Made by a program: the position numbers and the translations under genes. The notes beneath the pieces were generated by a model. It ran no database searches. It was not told the DNA's origin and was given only the letters and a program-made list of their open reading frames with translations. Below are positions 46,701 through 53,900 of a DNA stretch of 64,000 nt, in pieces. Location of the stretch: assembly GCA_025345505.1 (NCBI GenBank), contig JANVCC010000049.1:7903568-7967567 (forward strand), given 5' to 3'. Source of the DNA: Todiramphus chloris collaris (Eukaryota; Chordata; Aves; Coraciiformes; Alcedinidae). Within the stretch, counting starts at the first letter, position 1; each line of letters starts with the position of its first letter.

Positions 46701-48561
46701 CCAAACTGACCAATGACTATTTGCACATCCTATAGAAGTTGCACACATCATGGACTGAAAAAGTAGCTGCCACTTCTCCCCATCTGCTTCACACACTTCA
46801 AATTAGAGGCAAGTAGGAAATGATCCATCTGCAGAGTCTAATTCTCTGTAGGTGACCAGAAGTGGTGCATTGCTGTCCTAGTGTAACCTTGTGTACTCGG
46901 AGCGTAAAGAGAACATTGCTATTGCACATAACAACACTCTGCTATCTTTCCTGTCTGTCTCGGCTCTGAAATCAGCTCCACTGAGCACCTCTGTGTGTTC
47001 TGGAGCGTGCACTCACAGCCTGGTCTCACTTCCACTGCCGTGACTCCTCTACAACGGTGGTTTGAACCCAAGATAATGATTTTCCCCTTGAGTTGGAGTA
47101 CGCAGGACTCAGAACAGCAGTGCATAACAATCCCTCGGTGGAGGCCCCAGGGTGGGATGGGAGCTCAGCACCTCTCCGCAGACACGACAGGCTCTGCCTT
47201 AGCAGGACAAGCCCTTGAGCATGAAATCACATGGCCAGTGCTGGCACTGAAGGAGAAGATCTATGGTGGAGCTTTAGGGGATGCAGTGAGATTAGCGCAG
47301 CCACTCATTTATATCTGGAGCCGTGAATAATTCATTACAGCACAAGAAAATGCAACAGCCATCTTCAGCTGTGCTTTCCAGCAGCTGCAGGGCCCAAAAG
47401 GGTAAGAAGCCAGTTCCCATTGGCATCTCCATGAGATGAGAATCCCTGTGGGATGATGACTGGCAGAACTGGCACCCATTCCACGAGTGACTGGAACACC
47501 ATTGCCCCCCAGCAGAGACACACTGAGAAATCAGCCCTTCAGGGGTCAGGCCTTCCAGTGTCTTACAGCAGACAGATTAGGAACCTCTGGCCAAAGCAGA
47601 GAGAAAGTGGATACATTTGGCACAACCTAGACATTAATTCAGTCTTTTTATTATGGAGGTTTGACTTGGAAAGCTTATTTTTCCCTTGACTGCACTGTGA
47701 AGTGCCCCCAGTGCTACAGGGTGCGTTTTAGAAGCATGAATTATCTCTGTGCCCTGCATTGTTCTTGAGGAGAAGGAAAAGAAAGAAATACAAAACCCAA
47801 CCTAGGACTAATTACTGTTTTGCTGGGATTTACAGTGGGGTGAAGGGGTGTTGAGTGTGTTCATGAAGCAGAGCTTACTGTGTTTCACTCAGTGCCTGAA
47901 TTATTACTGGAGAGTTTGCTTCTGCTGGTAGCTCCATGCTTTTCCCAGAACACCACAAAGTGAGTAAATGCACAGCTCTTATTTTACAGTAATCAAAGTA
48001 ATACTAGAAAAACCATAGAGAAAAGCAGGGAGACAGCCAGGGAGGAAACAAGTGAATAATGACAAAACCAAGAGGCTTTTCACCTCCAAACGTGGACAAC
48101 AGCTATGATGCAACCAAAACCTGGCAGTTCACTCCTTGCCATATTTTCTCATTTGCACTGACTCATCTGTGGACCAGACTGAACCAGCATCCCAGGAGAG
48201 GGTGTGCATCATGCCCAGACCTGTAGGTCTGGAGGTCAACACATGTTCAGAGGTGGACAAGGACTCCAGTACCAGTTGCAGGAAGAAGGGAGAGGTCCAG
48301 AGCAAGAATAACTGCTGCACTGGAGCAGAACAAGAGGAGAGTGGGCTCCTACATAGATACACTGTGTGTGCACAAACCAGGAAACCTGCAGACATCCCCT
48401 GGGCTGGGGAATGCCCAGGACCCACTGGCAGCACCATCCCTATGGTTAATTCCAAGGGGAATTACTGTACCTGCCAGGAGGAAAAGACAAGCAGCAACCA
48501 TCAAGATGCAAAGAGTTTTGTCAGAAGAATGCTGTCCAGGGCCACACAGGAACCTCTTCAT
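16638..48561 (-). CDS. ADGRG4: Adhesion GPCR G4 (GPR112), multi-exon
   Basis: Large adhesion-class receptor (subfamily G/VIII). In order I see a signal peptide exon, a pentraxin/LNE-like exon, a SEA-like module over small exons (38.15-35.96 kb), a HormR exon, GAIN exons, a GPS ending [10 protein letters not shown], seven helices (23.45-18.96 kb) and a short tail with an RRILP motif. Exon phases agree at every junction I could define from 39085 down to the stop at 16638-16640; that part alone is 2805 bp (934 codons plus stop). Self-cleavage at HL^T in the GPS would release a tethered agonist starting THFGVLL. The pentraxin exon (ends phase 1) and the exon at 39085 (starts phase 0) do not join directly, so at least one exon between them is missing or only tentatively placed. 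No long Ser/Thr-rich exon exists here, unlike the roughly 3000-residue human protein. The assignment to ADGRG4, rather than to ADGRG2 or ADGRG6, rests on close similarity of the 7TM and GAIN sequence and on the neighbouring BRS3. Confidence 0.93.
17408..17569 (-). CDS. ADGRG4: ADGRG4 cytoplasmic tail exon
   Basis: 162 bp, phase 1 at both ends. It encodes a Ser/Asn/Thr-rich tail, for example [20 protein letters not shown] and [13 protein letters not shown]. Acceptor ctgttatttcag, donor ATTG^gtaagaa. Reading through the donor would add a long tail, but the next exon in phase restores similarity to human, so splicing is preferred. Confidence 0.8.
18245..18480 (-). mobile_element. CR1 LINE fragment (ADGRG4 intron)
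   Basis: ACAGAATCTTAGAATGATTT, GCTGGAAGTCTTCACTCCAA and, further on, CTCTTTCCACCACCTCTCCA: a reverse-oriented CR1 with moderate divergence. It lies between the last TM exon and the tail exon of ADGRG4. Confidence 0.8.
18962..19063 (-). CDS. ADGRG4: ADGRG4 end of TM7 and proximal tail exon
   Basis: 102 bp, phase 1 at both ends. It encodes [20 protein letters not shown] followed by [13 protein letters not shown], matching human [18 protein letters not shown]. Donor ACTCTG^gtaagc. Confidence 0.93.
19607..19896 (-). CDS. ADGRG4: ADGRG4 TM5-TM7 exon
   Basis: 290 bp, phase 2 to 1. It encodes [20 protein letters not shown] (ECL2 cysteine and TM5), a basic third loop, the TM6 segment [15 protein letters not shown] and the TM7 segment [14 protein letters not shown]. 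These are invariant landmarks of adhesion GPCRs. Confidence 0.96.
20945..21038 (-). CDS. ADGRG4: ADGRG4 TM4-ECL2 exon
   Basis: 94 bp, phase 1 to 2. It encodes [18 protein letters not shown] and an extracellular loop with [12 protein letters not shown]. Acceptor ccttccgtattag, donor AATTT^gtaagtata. Confidence 0.93.
22256..22524 (-). CDS. ADGRG4: ADGRG4 TM2-TM4 exon
   Basis: 269 bp, phase 2 to 1. It encodes [20 protein letters not shown], the TM2 end [13 protein letters not shown], the TM3 segment [20 protein letters not shown], and the start of TM4 to ITGWG. This is typical class B2 (adhesion) 7TM sequence, very close to human GPR112. Confidence 0.96.
22973..23044. repeat. Pair of 24-bp direct repeats 48 bp apart (ADGRG4 intron)
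   Basis: CTGTTGATATCATCCAATGT and CTGCTGATATCATCCAATAC begin at 22973 and 23021, both followed by ACAG. This looks like a short tandem duplication of a 48-bp unit; the intervening bases are less alike. Confidence 0.7.
23329..23450 (-). CDS. ADGRG4: ADGRG4 TM1 exon
   Basis: 122 bp, phase 0 to 2. It encodes [20 protein letters not shown] followed by [20 protein letters not shown]: the rest of the tethered peptide and transmembrane helix 1. Donor CTTGA^gtaagt. Confidence 0.93.
24744..24847 (-). CDS. ADGRG4: ADGRG4 GPS exon 2 with cleavage site
   Basis: 104 bp, phase 1 to 0. It encodes [12 protein letters not shown], then [18 protein letters not shown]. With the previous exon this completes the GPS set of four cysteines and two tryptophans. 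The HLT tripeptide is the autoproteolysis site; THFGVLL would become the N-terminus of the tethered agonist. Confidence 0.95.
25731..25776 (-). CDS. ADGRG4: ADGRG4 GPS exon 1
   Basis: 46 bp, phase 0 to 1. It encodes [15 protein letters not shown], carrying the first cysteine and first tryptophan of the GPS motif. Acceptor ctgcttccag, donor AACA^gtaagtg. Confidence 0.9.
27061..27102. repeat. A/C-rich low-complexity tract (ADGRG4 intron)
   Basis: Repeated AAAACCC, AAACAAAC and CCAAACC units in the intron between the GPS and GAIN exons. Simple sequence with no coding potential. Confidence 0.75.
27520..27642 (-). CDS. ADGRG4: ADGRG4 GAIN exon 5
   Basis: 123 bp, 41 codons, phase 0 at both ends. 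It encodes [20 protein letters not shown] followed by [12 protein letters not shown], the hallmark GAIN B stretch (human TYVVSASI...VITLQHI). Acceptor ttttccactgcag, donor ACG^gtagga. Confidence 0.93.
28275..28680 (+). mobile_element. CR1 LINE 3' fragment (ADGRG4 intron)
   Basis: About 400 bp of well-preserved CR1 3' region: GGGGAAAGGCTGAAGGATCT, GGAATGGGCTGCCCAGGGAG, TGGATTTGATGATCTTGAAG and a tail ATGATTCTATGATTCTGT. An open frame at 28327-28596 is part of this LINE (its degenerate ORF2 end), not a host gene. Antisense to ADGRG4. Confidence 0.94.
28900..29049 (-). CDS. ADGRG4: ADGRG4 GAIN exon 4
   Basis: 150 bp, exactly 50 codons, phase 0 at both ends. It encodes [19 protein letters not shown] and [11 protein letters not shown], matching the LPKSL and FFGQTSLF landmarks of human GPR112. 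Acceptor ctctcctgcag, donor TTTGAG^gtaact. Confidence 0.9.
29173..29338 (-). CDS. ADGRG4: ADGRG4 GAIN exon 3
   Basis: 166 bp, phase 2 to 0, donor CTCAAG^gtggga. It encodes [20 protein letters not shown], a strand-rich section ([20 protein letters not shown]) and [10 protein letters not shown]. It aligns with the human GAIN segment around GMAFSIHSYEEG. Confidence 0.88.
29765..29960 (-). mobile_element. Diverged CR1 LINE fragment (ADGRG4 intron)
   Basis: GGGACCTCTGGAGGTCTGTC and ATCCAGCTCCCCCCAGGAAG, then GCTCGGGGTCTTGTCTAG, resemble reversed CR1 sequence, without a preserved tail repeat. The right boundary is uncertain. Confidence 0.65.
31706..31916 (-). CDS. ADGRG4: ADGRG4 GAIN exon 2
   Basis: 211 bp, phase 1 to 2. 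It encodes [20 protein letters not shown], then [14 protein letters not shown] and [13 protein letters not shown], the helical GAIN subdomain A. Acceptor ttttcccag, donor AATAG^gtaagtaag. Confidence 0.9.
32950..33068 (-). CDS. ADGRG4: ADGRG4 GAIN exon 1
   Basis: 119 bp, phase 2 to 1, acceptor ttttcag, donor ACAGAAG^gtaagg. It encodes [18 protein letters not shown] followed by [20 protein letters not shown], the end of HormR and start of the GAIN A subdomain, closely matching the equivalent part of human GPR112. Confidence 0.9.
33571..33703 (-). CDS. ADGRG4: ADGRG4 hormone-receptor motif (HormR) exon
   Basis: 133 bp, phase 1 to 2, acceptor tttcttcctcag, donor ACATG^gtgagt. It encodes [20 protein letters not shown], then VSCRKNP and ending QRTC, with the cysteines and the Y-x-G-x-Y-x-W-P pattern of a HormR domain, which sits just before GAIN in many adhesion GPCRs. 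Phase fits both neighbours. Confidence 0.85.
34629..34777 (-). CDS. ADGRG4: ADGRG4 SEA-like exon d
   Basis: 149 bp, phase 2 to 1. It encodes [20 protein letters not shown], then [17 protein letters not shown] and [11 protein letters not shown]. The helix-strand pattern closes the SEA-like module and leads into the HormR exon. Splice sites are gtttgtag at the acceptor and AATAG^gtaata at the donor. Confidence 0.85.
35956..36031 (-). CDS. ADGRG4: ADGRG4 SEA-like exon c
   Basis: 76 bp, phase 1 to 2, acceptor ccttgtgccag, donor CAAAG^gtaag. It encodes [20 protein letters not shown] then QMSQ, a central beta strand of the SEA fold. The usual SEA cleavage motif GSVVV is not present; the equivalent region reads SCVLLY. 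Confidence 0.8.
36546..36571 (-). CDS. ADGRG4: ADGRG4 26-bp microexon in the SEA-like module
   Basis: 26 bp between a cttttgcttgcag acceptor and a gtaagagg donor. Its phase (2 in, 1 out) is exactly what is needed to join exon b to exon c, which otherwise conflict by one base and give an immediate stop. It adds RGNYPKCSV, giving [20 protein letters not shown]. It is supported by phase logic and splice motifs, not by transcript evidence. Confidence 0.62.
37667..37719 (-). CDS. ADGRG4: ADGRG4 SEA-like exon b
   Basis: 53 bp, phase 0 to 2, acceptor ttctttccag, donor GTCAG^gtaagc. It encodes [17 protein letters not shown], continuing the SEA helix and loop from the preceding exon. The other two frames contain stop codons. 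Confidence 0.78.
38055..38149 (-). CDS. ADGRG4: ADGRG4 SEA-like exon a
   Basis: 95 bp, phase 1 to 0, donor AACTGG^gtgagt. It encodes [20 protein letters not shown] followed by [11 protein letters not shown]: a beta strand followed by an amphipathic helix, the expected opening of a SEA fold. A second acceptor four bases further in would be out of phase, so the upstream one was chosen. Confidence 0.8.
38540..38866 (+). mobile_element. CR1 LINE 3' fragment next to an ADGRG4 splice donor
   Basis: GTGATAGGACAAGGACTAAC, GAGCAGGCTGCCCAGAGAGG, GGGGGTTGGACTCGATGATC and a tail TATTCTATGATTCTGTG. Its 3' end is only about 32 bases from the donor of the exon at 38899-39085, antisense to ADGRG4. Confidence 0.94.
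38899..39085 (-). CDS. ADGRG4: ADGRG4 exon preceding the SEA-like module
   Basis: 187 bp, acceptor ttcaccctgcag, donor CCAC^gtaagtgc, phase 0 to 1. It encodes [18 protein letters not shown] near the start and a short Ser/Pro/Thr linker ([18 protein letters not shown]) near the end, the only mucin-like stretch seen in the gene. The open frame, good splice sites and phase match to the next exon support it. Confidence 0.75.
42102..42171 (-). CDS. ADGRG4: Tentative ADGRG4 linker exon
   Basis: 70 bp between a ggagag acceptor and a strong gtaagtct donor. In the frame given by the phase 1 pentraxin exon it reads [20 protein letters not shown] then SY, with no stop, and it ends in phase 2. It contains two glycosylation sequons (NVT, NNT) and looks like extracellular-domain sequence. 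The acceptor has a weak pyrimidine tract and no similarity search could be run, so this remains a candidate. At least one more exon (phase 2 in, phase 0 out) would be needed to reach the exon at 39085. Confidence 0.4.
43222..43333 (+). mobile_element. CR1 LINE 3' fragment (ADGRG4 intron)
   Basis: GAGCAACCTGCTCTAGTGGA, GTTGGAACTAGATGGTCTTT, AAGGTCCCTTCCAACC and a perfect ATTCTATGATTCTATGA tail. It lies between the pentraxin exon and the SEA exons. Confidence 0.93.
44803..45420 (-). CDS. ADGRG4: ADGRG4 pentraxin/LNE-like domain exon
   Basis: 618 bp, phase 1 at both ends, from acceptor tttgcttacag to donor TGTG^gtgagt. It encodes about 206 residues of a pentraxin (laminin/neurexin-like) fold: [15 protein letters not shown] near the start, a C-x-x-W core (RVCCLWDT), GSLVLGHL, and the diagnostic [12 protein letters not shown] near the end, closing at RRLRC. 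Several N-glycosylation sequons (NRT, NAS, NNT, NET, NGS, NVS) are visible. The whole domain sits in one symmetric exon and matches the N-terminal domain of human GPR112. Confidence 0.93.
48471..48561 (-). CDS. ADGRG4: ADGRG4 signal-peptide exon
   Basis: 91 coding bases from ATG (48559-48561) to the donor CTGGCAG^gtacag. It encodes MKRFLCGPG, a polar stretch, then a hydrophobic core ([12 protein letters not shown]), which is a typical signal peptide. It ends in phase 1 and the next exon starts in phase 1, giving an ...LLA-ETRYLHG junction. A ctttctttcag acceptor just upstream suggests that the exon begins near 48575 and that further 5' untranslated exons lie to the right. The first-exon call is inference from frame, phase and hydrophobicity. 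Confidence 0.72.
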
Positions 48562-48572
48562 TCTTTAGGCAT
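48558..48572 (-). promoter_or_regulatory. Four-codon upstream ORF overlapping the ADGRG4 start
   Basis: Just inside the presumed exon start, ATG CCT AAA GAA TGA reads in another frame, and its stop overlaps the main ATG as AATGA. Such an overlap could reduce or couple initiation at the main ATG. It depends on the acceptor at 48576-48578 being used. Confidence 0.4.
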
Positions 48573-49706
48573 GTTCTGAAAGAAAGATGTTGGTGAGCAC
48601 TCCCTTACCACACACTTGGCTGAGAAAATCAAACGGCTGCTGAAATTTGCTGAAAAGGCATTCACAGCACAGCAGCCCAGAAATCCTCACTCCCCATGAC
48701 TGAGCTGAGTCACTAGATAGTAGTCTCTGTAAAGGTTACAGCTATACAAATCCTCTGGTTTCTGCTGGTTTCTAAAAGAGATGAGGTTTATGCAATTACA
48801 CCGTGCATGTTTTGACCGTCTGCCACAACTCTGCAAACCTCTTAGCAACTTTCAACCTGCCTTGACAAAACGAGTTCATGTTTGAAGTGGTGAAGTTCCT
48901 CCAAATAGGTGGAAAATGAGAAGAGAAATCCCTCCCAGTGAGGTTAAGCTGAATGTTCTGACCCACAGTTATACCCCACAGACTCTCGTGGGACTGGAGA
49001 CCACAGAGCAGCAGACAGGGCAAGAGGCACACAGAGAAGCAAGACACAAGGCTGCTCACGGACAGCACAGTTCTCACCACTGGGCTTTGTCTACAAACAG
49101 ACTTTCTTCAGTTTAATTAGGCCCTGGGAACATAGTTGTAACTGGGGAAGGGCTAGAAGTGTACACTGAACACTTAGAGCAAAATCCAAATATGCCACTG
49201 TAAACTGGCAGGATTTTCTCCTATTTTGTGCTTCAGTTTGACTGCAGTTGTTTCAAAGATGACTGTAGCTAAACCAGAGCAAGTGAGCCCCAGCCTCACT
49301 TGTAGTGCCCTGCACTCCCCTCTCTGTGCTCTGCTCACTCATTTCACTGGACTTATTGTTGGTTTAGCACTACCCTGGATGAAATCCTCGGCGACTAAAG
49401 AGGTATATAAAATGGCTATAAGGGATGGACTAGCTCCTCAGGCTGTCTAAGCTGGCCAAGCTCTGTTCAGTGGAATCGCTTGGCTTCACAGCAGACACAG
49501 CTCTCACCTGGGGCTCCCCACCAAGGGTTACTACATTCTGACCACTGGCAAAATGGGAATTGTCCCTTTGTATCCAGGCGTGTAAGATAAACATTAGAAA
49601 ACTATGAAAAAACCCTGAGCTAATAACAACTCTTTCCATTTCCTTTTAAAACTACACTTTAAAAAACTTCCAAAGGTAGGCAACGTCATCCAGCTTTCCA
49701 TTTACT

Positions 49707-49829
49707 GCTGTGACAACAAATCCCCTCTCCCAACCTTCTCCTTTATTACTCCAGCAATCATTTGCTGACTTTTCCAGTAACATTTAAGGAATAAATCATT
49801 ACGCTCCCAGCCTGTGGTACCTGAACAGG
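49707..49829. repeat. 123-bp dispersed direct repeat, copy A
   Basis: Begins GCTGTGACAACAAATC and ends CTCCCAGCCTGTGGTAC plus a short tail. A second copy of equal length occurs 401 bases to the right. By eye about four in five bases agree, with the most conserved blocks at the two ends. I do not recognise the family. Confidence 0.8.
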
Positions 49830-50107
49830 ACTTCTTACATCTTTCAGGTGATTCACACTTTCTCCTAAAAACACCACAGTCATTAAAAGGTGCTGCTCAA
49901 AAACTCACCTCCTTGTGTAGCACAGAAATCAAGGTAGGTTTTTCCCAAGTGCTTTGCACTGTTTCTTCTGTCAGGTGCCAAAAGAAGAGAAATATGAAGA
50001 GAAAGTCGGGGGGGGGGGATGTTGTGTGGTCTTCAGTGGGTCATGCAGTGAAGACCAAGTTATTTTTTTCTGTTCTGAAACCACATTTCTTAGGTCCTGG
50101 AAAAGCT

Positions 50108-50230
50108 GCTGTGACAACAAATCTCTGCTCCTAGTGCTCTCCTTTATTTACCCCAGTAATGATTTGTTGACTTTTGCAATAGCATTTAAGAAACAAATCA
50201 TTATGCTCCCAGCCTGTGGTACGTCACAGG
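50108..50230. repeat. 123-bp dispersed direct repeat, copy B
   Basis: Second copy of the element at 49707-49829, in the same orientation, sharing GCTGTGACAACAAATC and GCTCCCAGCCTGTGGTAC. The flanking sequence does not appear duplicated. Confidence 0.8.
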
Positions 50231-50865
50231 GTTGTATTAAGTTTTGTCCAGAGCAAAGTCCAGCACATGGAGTATTATAAAACACAGATTAGAAAGAAAC
50301 AACTGAACTGAAGGGTTCTCCTTCTTTCTGATTGCTTGCTACTGAGAGAGACTTGATGAGTTGAGACCAGGGAGCGAGTGGCACCAGGAAAGGATGGTCC
50401 TGGTGATAGCTTAGCTGGAGAACAAGCCTTGAATTTTCAGAGTTAGCTCTGGAGGAGTGAAATGCTTTGCATAAGGCCCTGGAGGGCTTGGTCCTGTCTA
50501 CTGCAGGAGGATGATCTTAAGTGTTCTGGCAATGACTCCCAGCAGTTCAGCTCCCTCATTGTATCTGATTAGTGACAAGAGGAACTGGAGAGATCCTGAA
50601 CCTCCCAAGGCTGCTTAACACTGCAGTTCACCCTGCTCCTCCAGACCCTCTAGTCTCAAACAGGATGGAAGGGTGCGTCTCTTCTGCCCTGCTCTCCTAA
50701 ATAATCTAATCATCCATCCTCACCTTCTTCCTGACAAAGCGGTCTCCTTCTCTTGGTTACCTCTGTATAAAGACCCCAAAGTTCAGGTTTCTCCCCTAAA
50801 GACTACTACAGAACCCCTTAGCCAAGCTGCCTCACACCCAGCAACTCCTCCCTTGCCTTGTCTTC

Positions 50866-50915
50866 TCACTGTGCACCAGCACAGACCCTCTCAGCCCAGC
50901 ATAGACCCTCACAGC
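50866..50915. repeat. Short tandem repeat, about 20-bp unit
   Basis: CAGCACAGACCCTCTCAGCC is followed directly by CAGCATAGACCCTCACAGCC. Two copies with two differences. Confidence 0.75.
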
Positions 50916-53900
50916 CAAGCAGCCATGGCCAAGCACCCTCCTGCCACCCACCAGCCTCAGCTGACGGGTTTTGTTTCCTTCCTCTTATGGAAGCCACAAG
51001 GCATGCAACTGTTTATCTCTTCAAACCCAGGCTGCATAGTTTCCAGTATTCACATAAACTCCTGCGTGGAGAGCCTTTCTTCAAGCATGGGACTGACCAG
51101 GACATTTCAAGGGTGGGTGTTTCAGAAGTCATCTTTTTTGTACCTGCCAATTTTTTTTGCATCCATTAAACCAGTATCGTAGCATCATGGTATGGAAGGA
51201 TTTTGAGAAGGTCTAGCCATCCCCTTTCTCCACTTCCTCTGTCTTCTCTCTGGTTCCCCATTGCTCAGTTGTCTTTAATCATTCAACATGAGTTGTTTAT
51301 CAGCTTTGCTAGAGGTTATTACAGACAGTCTGGAACACCATGTGAGGGCATCTCCTCTGTAACATTAAGTCAGAGGCAGAGCCTAGTCTAATAACCAGCA
51401 TCCTGCATCCATTTCTGGTCAAAACTTTCCTGGGAAGTTTTAGAGGAGGACACTTAGGACTCAGGAGGAAAAACCTTGATTAGGGAATACAATAAATGAA
51501 GAGAAGCAGAAAATTAAGACAAACACGTTCAGACTTTCTGGGGCCGTTCAGATAAAAAGAAATTTTGCTTTACTTTGGATGTATGAAGATTTTTGCCAGG
51601 AGGTTGCTATGGTGACTTTTCAGCTCTCCCAAACCTCCTCATACTGTAATTACATCTCAAAGCTGTGAGCTGGTAATCTTTGATTCTTTGGAGGAAGAAT
51701 GTGGGTGGCTGACTCTTCGGGATGTTTTTCAACCAGCCATTTTTTTTCTAAAACAAAACAGAAAGATTCATATACTTGTGCTTTTAACAGCTGCTTACAG
51801 TTTCTGTGAAACCTTCTGGCCTCATTGGCTGCCATCCTTCCAAGACCTTCTTGAATAATTTTTAACTAAAAGGCTTCCTTTCCAGAACACCTCAGTTCTG
51901 CATTATGCATCGGGGAAGGTTATTCAGAGGATGTTTATCTCCCAGTTGGACTAAGCTTTCTTTATCTCACTGGACATTTAAATTTGAGCCCTAAACTAAA
52001 ACATGCATAATGACAGGAGTATTTTCACATTTCCTCAGCTTTTGTTACTTAACTTCAGTTGTCACTGAGTGCTGAAAGCACAGAGGCTGTGCAAGTGCTC
52101 TCCATCTTTTCCAGGCTATGGATCTACCCAGTTCTGCACAGCTCCCCTGAGATAACACATCATTAAAAAAGAGTTAAACCCCCAAATGCAAATCCTTTTA
52201 ATCGGAAACATGCAGACCAAGGTTGTTCAAAATCAGTGGTATAAGATATTTAACAGCAAAAGGAACCATTATTAAGTTTCAACAAAAATTGTTACTCTTT
52301 TTCTTCAAAACAGGAGCACCAGGGCACCTTGCACAGTCACACAGCCAGAGACCTGGCTGCACAGGGTGGGCACGCAGAACCAGGGCTGGAACTGCCCTCT
52401 GGACACTGCTCTGTCAATAACAAGCTCCATCAGAAACCGTAATCCTGCAAATTTTATTGTGAAGTATTAGATTAGTTCACTAAATAAGGGCAGGAAAAGA
52501 TTAGCAGGGTGTTAATCTCCTCTTTCAAAAACCTTGAAGGATGTAAATATTACAGAGTATTTTCTGAGGCAGCTGAGAACTAGTCCATACAAACCTCTAG
52601 GTCACAAATTGCTTTTAATACAAAATTGACCTTTTTCATTCCTTTTTAATTTCAAAGCTAGGAGAAAATCTTTCTGACCATGATTTATTGAATCCTTTAA
52701 TAGGTATTTTAGAATCCTGGGTAAAGCCTTGTGAAGTTGTAGGCATTCAAGAAATACAACTTAAAAGAACAGAACTACACCTTCAGATTTACTCAGATCC
52801 TTTGCTACAGGCTGATATCAGAATGACATACATATCATTCTAGCAAAATATCCCAAGGAGGTATTTTTAGAAGGAAAAAAAAAAAATCAAATTTTCTACA
52901 TTCATTTTTTATTTTAAAAGATTTATACTTTTAAACTTCAAATTGGAACAAGGCTTTTGAATATCCCAAATGAGCCATGTTCTGAAACACGATTTCCATT
53001 TTCTTTCTTATTTTTCAACACAAGTAGAAAAAAAAAATGAAGTCAAAATCCTGTTCCCTCCCAGAGCAGTTATCAAAGATTCCCGAAAGAAATCTGGTGT
53101 CAGAGAACATTGTGCACCTTGTTTATCACAGGCTGCTGTGCCATCATCGCTCTCTGCCTTTCTACATAGCAGAAATGCTGGGTGAACTCCTAGAACTCGA
53201 TGTTCAACAGGTTCATGGACACTCGCTTTCACTTCCCCCAGCTCCACTGTTTCTGCAGAGTTCCCTGGGCACGGGCTTTTGAATGTCTAACGTGGGCAGC
53301 CCTCACCAGGGAAAATATGCCCCAGTTGTTTAGCCACTTGCACCCAGATCATTGCCACGCAATTGCTGAGACGCTTCTACCGCTTTGTTCACCAGGTATT
53401 GCAGATGGAGCACGGGGCACGGTTTGCAGCTGCACACAGCTACCATCTCATGTAACCACACACGAGCAATACCTGCTTGCTCTTAGCAGCCCTTAATCTG
53501 ATTTTAGCAGTCCTGAATTTTTTCTCCGTGACTGTAAAAGGCGCAGCTGTAAAAATCACATCTGGACATCTGTTTTGCAGTTACTCTTGGTCTTGCTCCC
53601 CCTCTGAAATCCTCCCAGCTCCCCCAGCACAAGGGATCTCCAGCTGGTGTCCAGGCACTGATCTCAGGGCTACTCCTCTCCCTCCCAGCCAAGCAACTTT
53701 CCAGGCATTTGTGTCAGGGGGATGGCCACAGCATCCCCACCTGCATCTACACCTGCATCTCACATGAGGTTTCTGACAGATCCCTGTCATCTGGAGCAGC
53801 TCAGACTTGGTGTTCCACCTACCAAAACTATTTCATTACCCCCAAGGATCAAGCCTGACCAGCATCTTTCACAGCCAATTAAGCAGAGAACCTCCTGCAC

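Noticed and set aside
48796..49080. 94-codon minus-strand frame with a leucine/cysteine-rich start and NxT sequons, just upstream of ADGRG4
   Set aside because: The start is GTG, with no ATG in the hydrophobic part, and no splice site joins it in phase to the next exon. The exon at 48471-48561 gives a better signal peptide.
50673..51182. Longest plus-strand open frame in the right-hand region (169 codons)
   Set aside because: Pro/Ser/His-rich composition, overlaps a second long frame and a short tandem repeat, no recognised domain and no exon signals.
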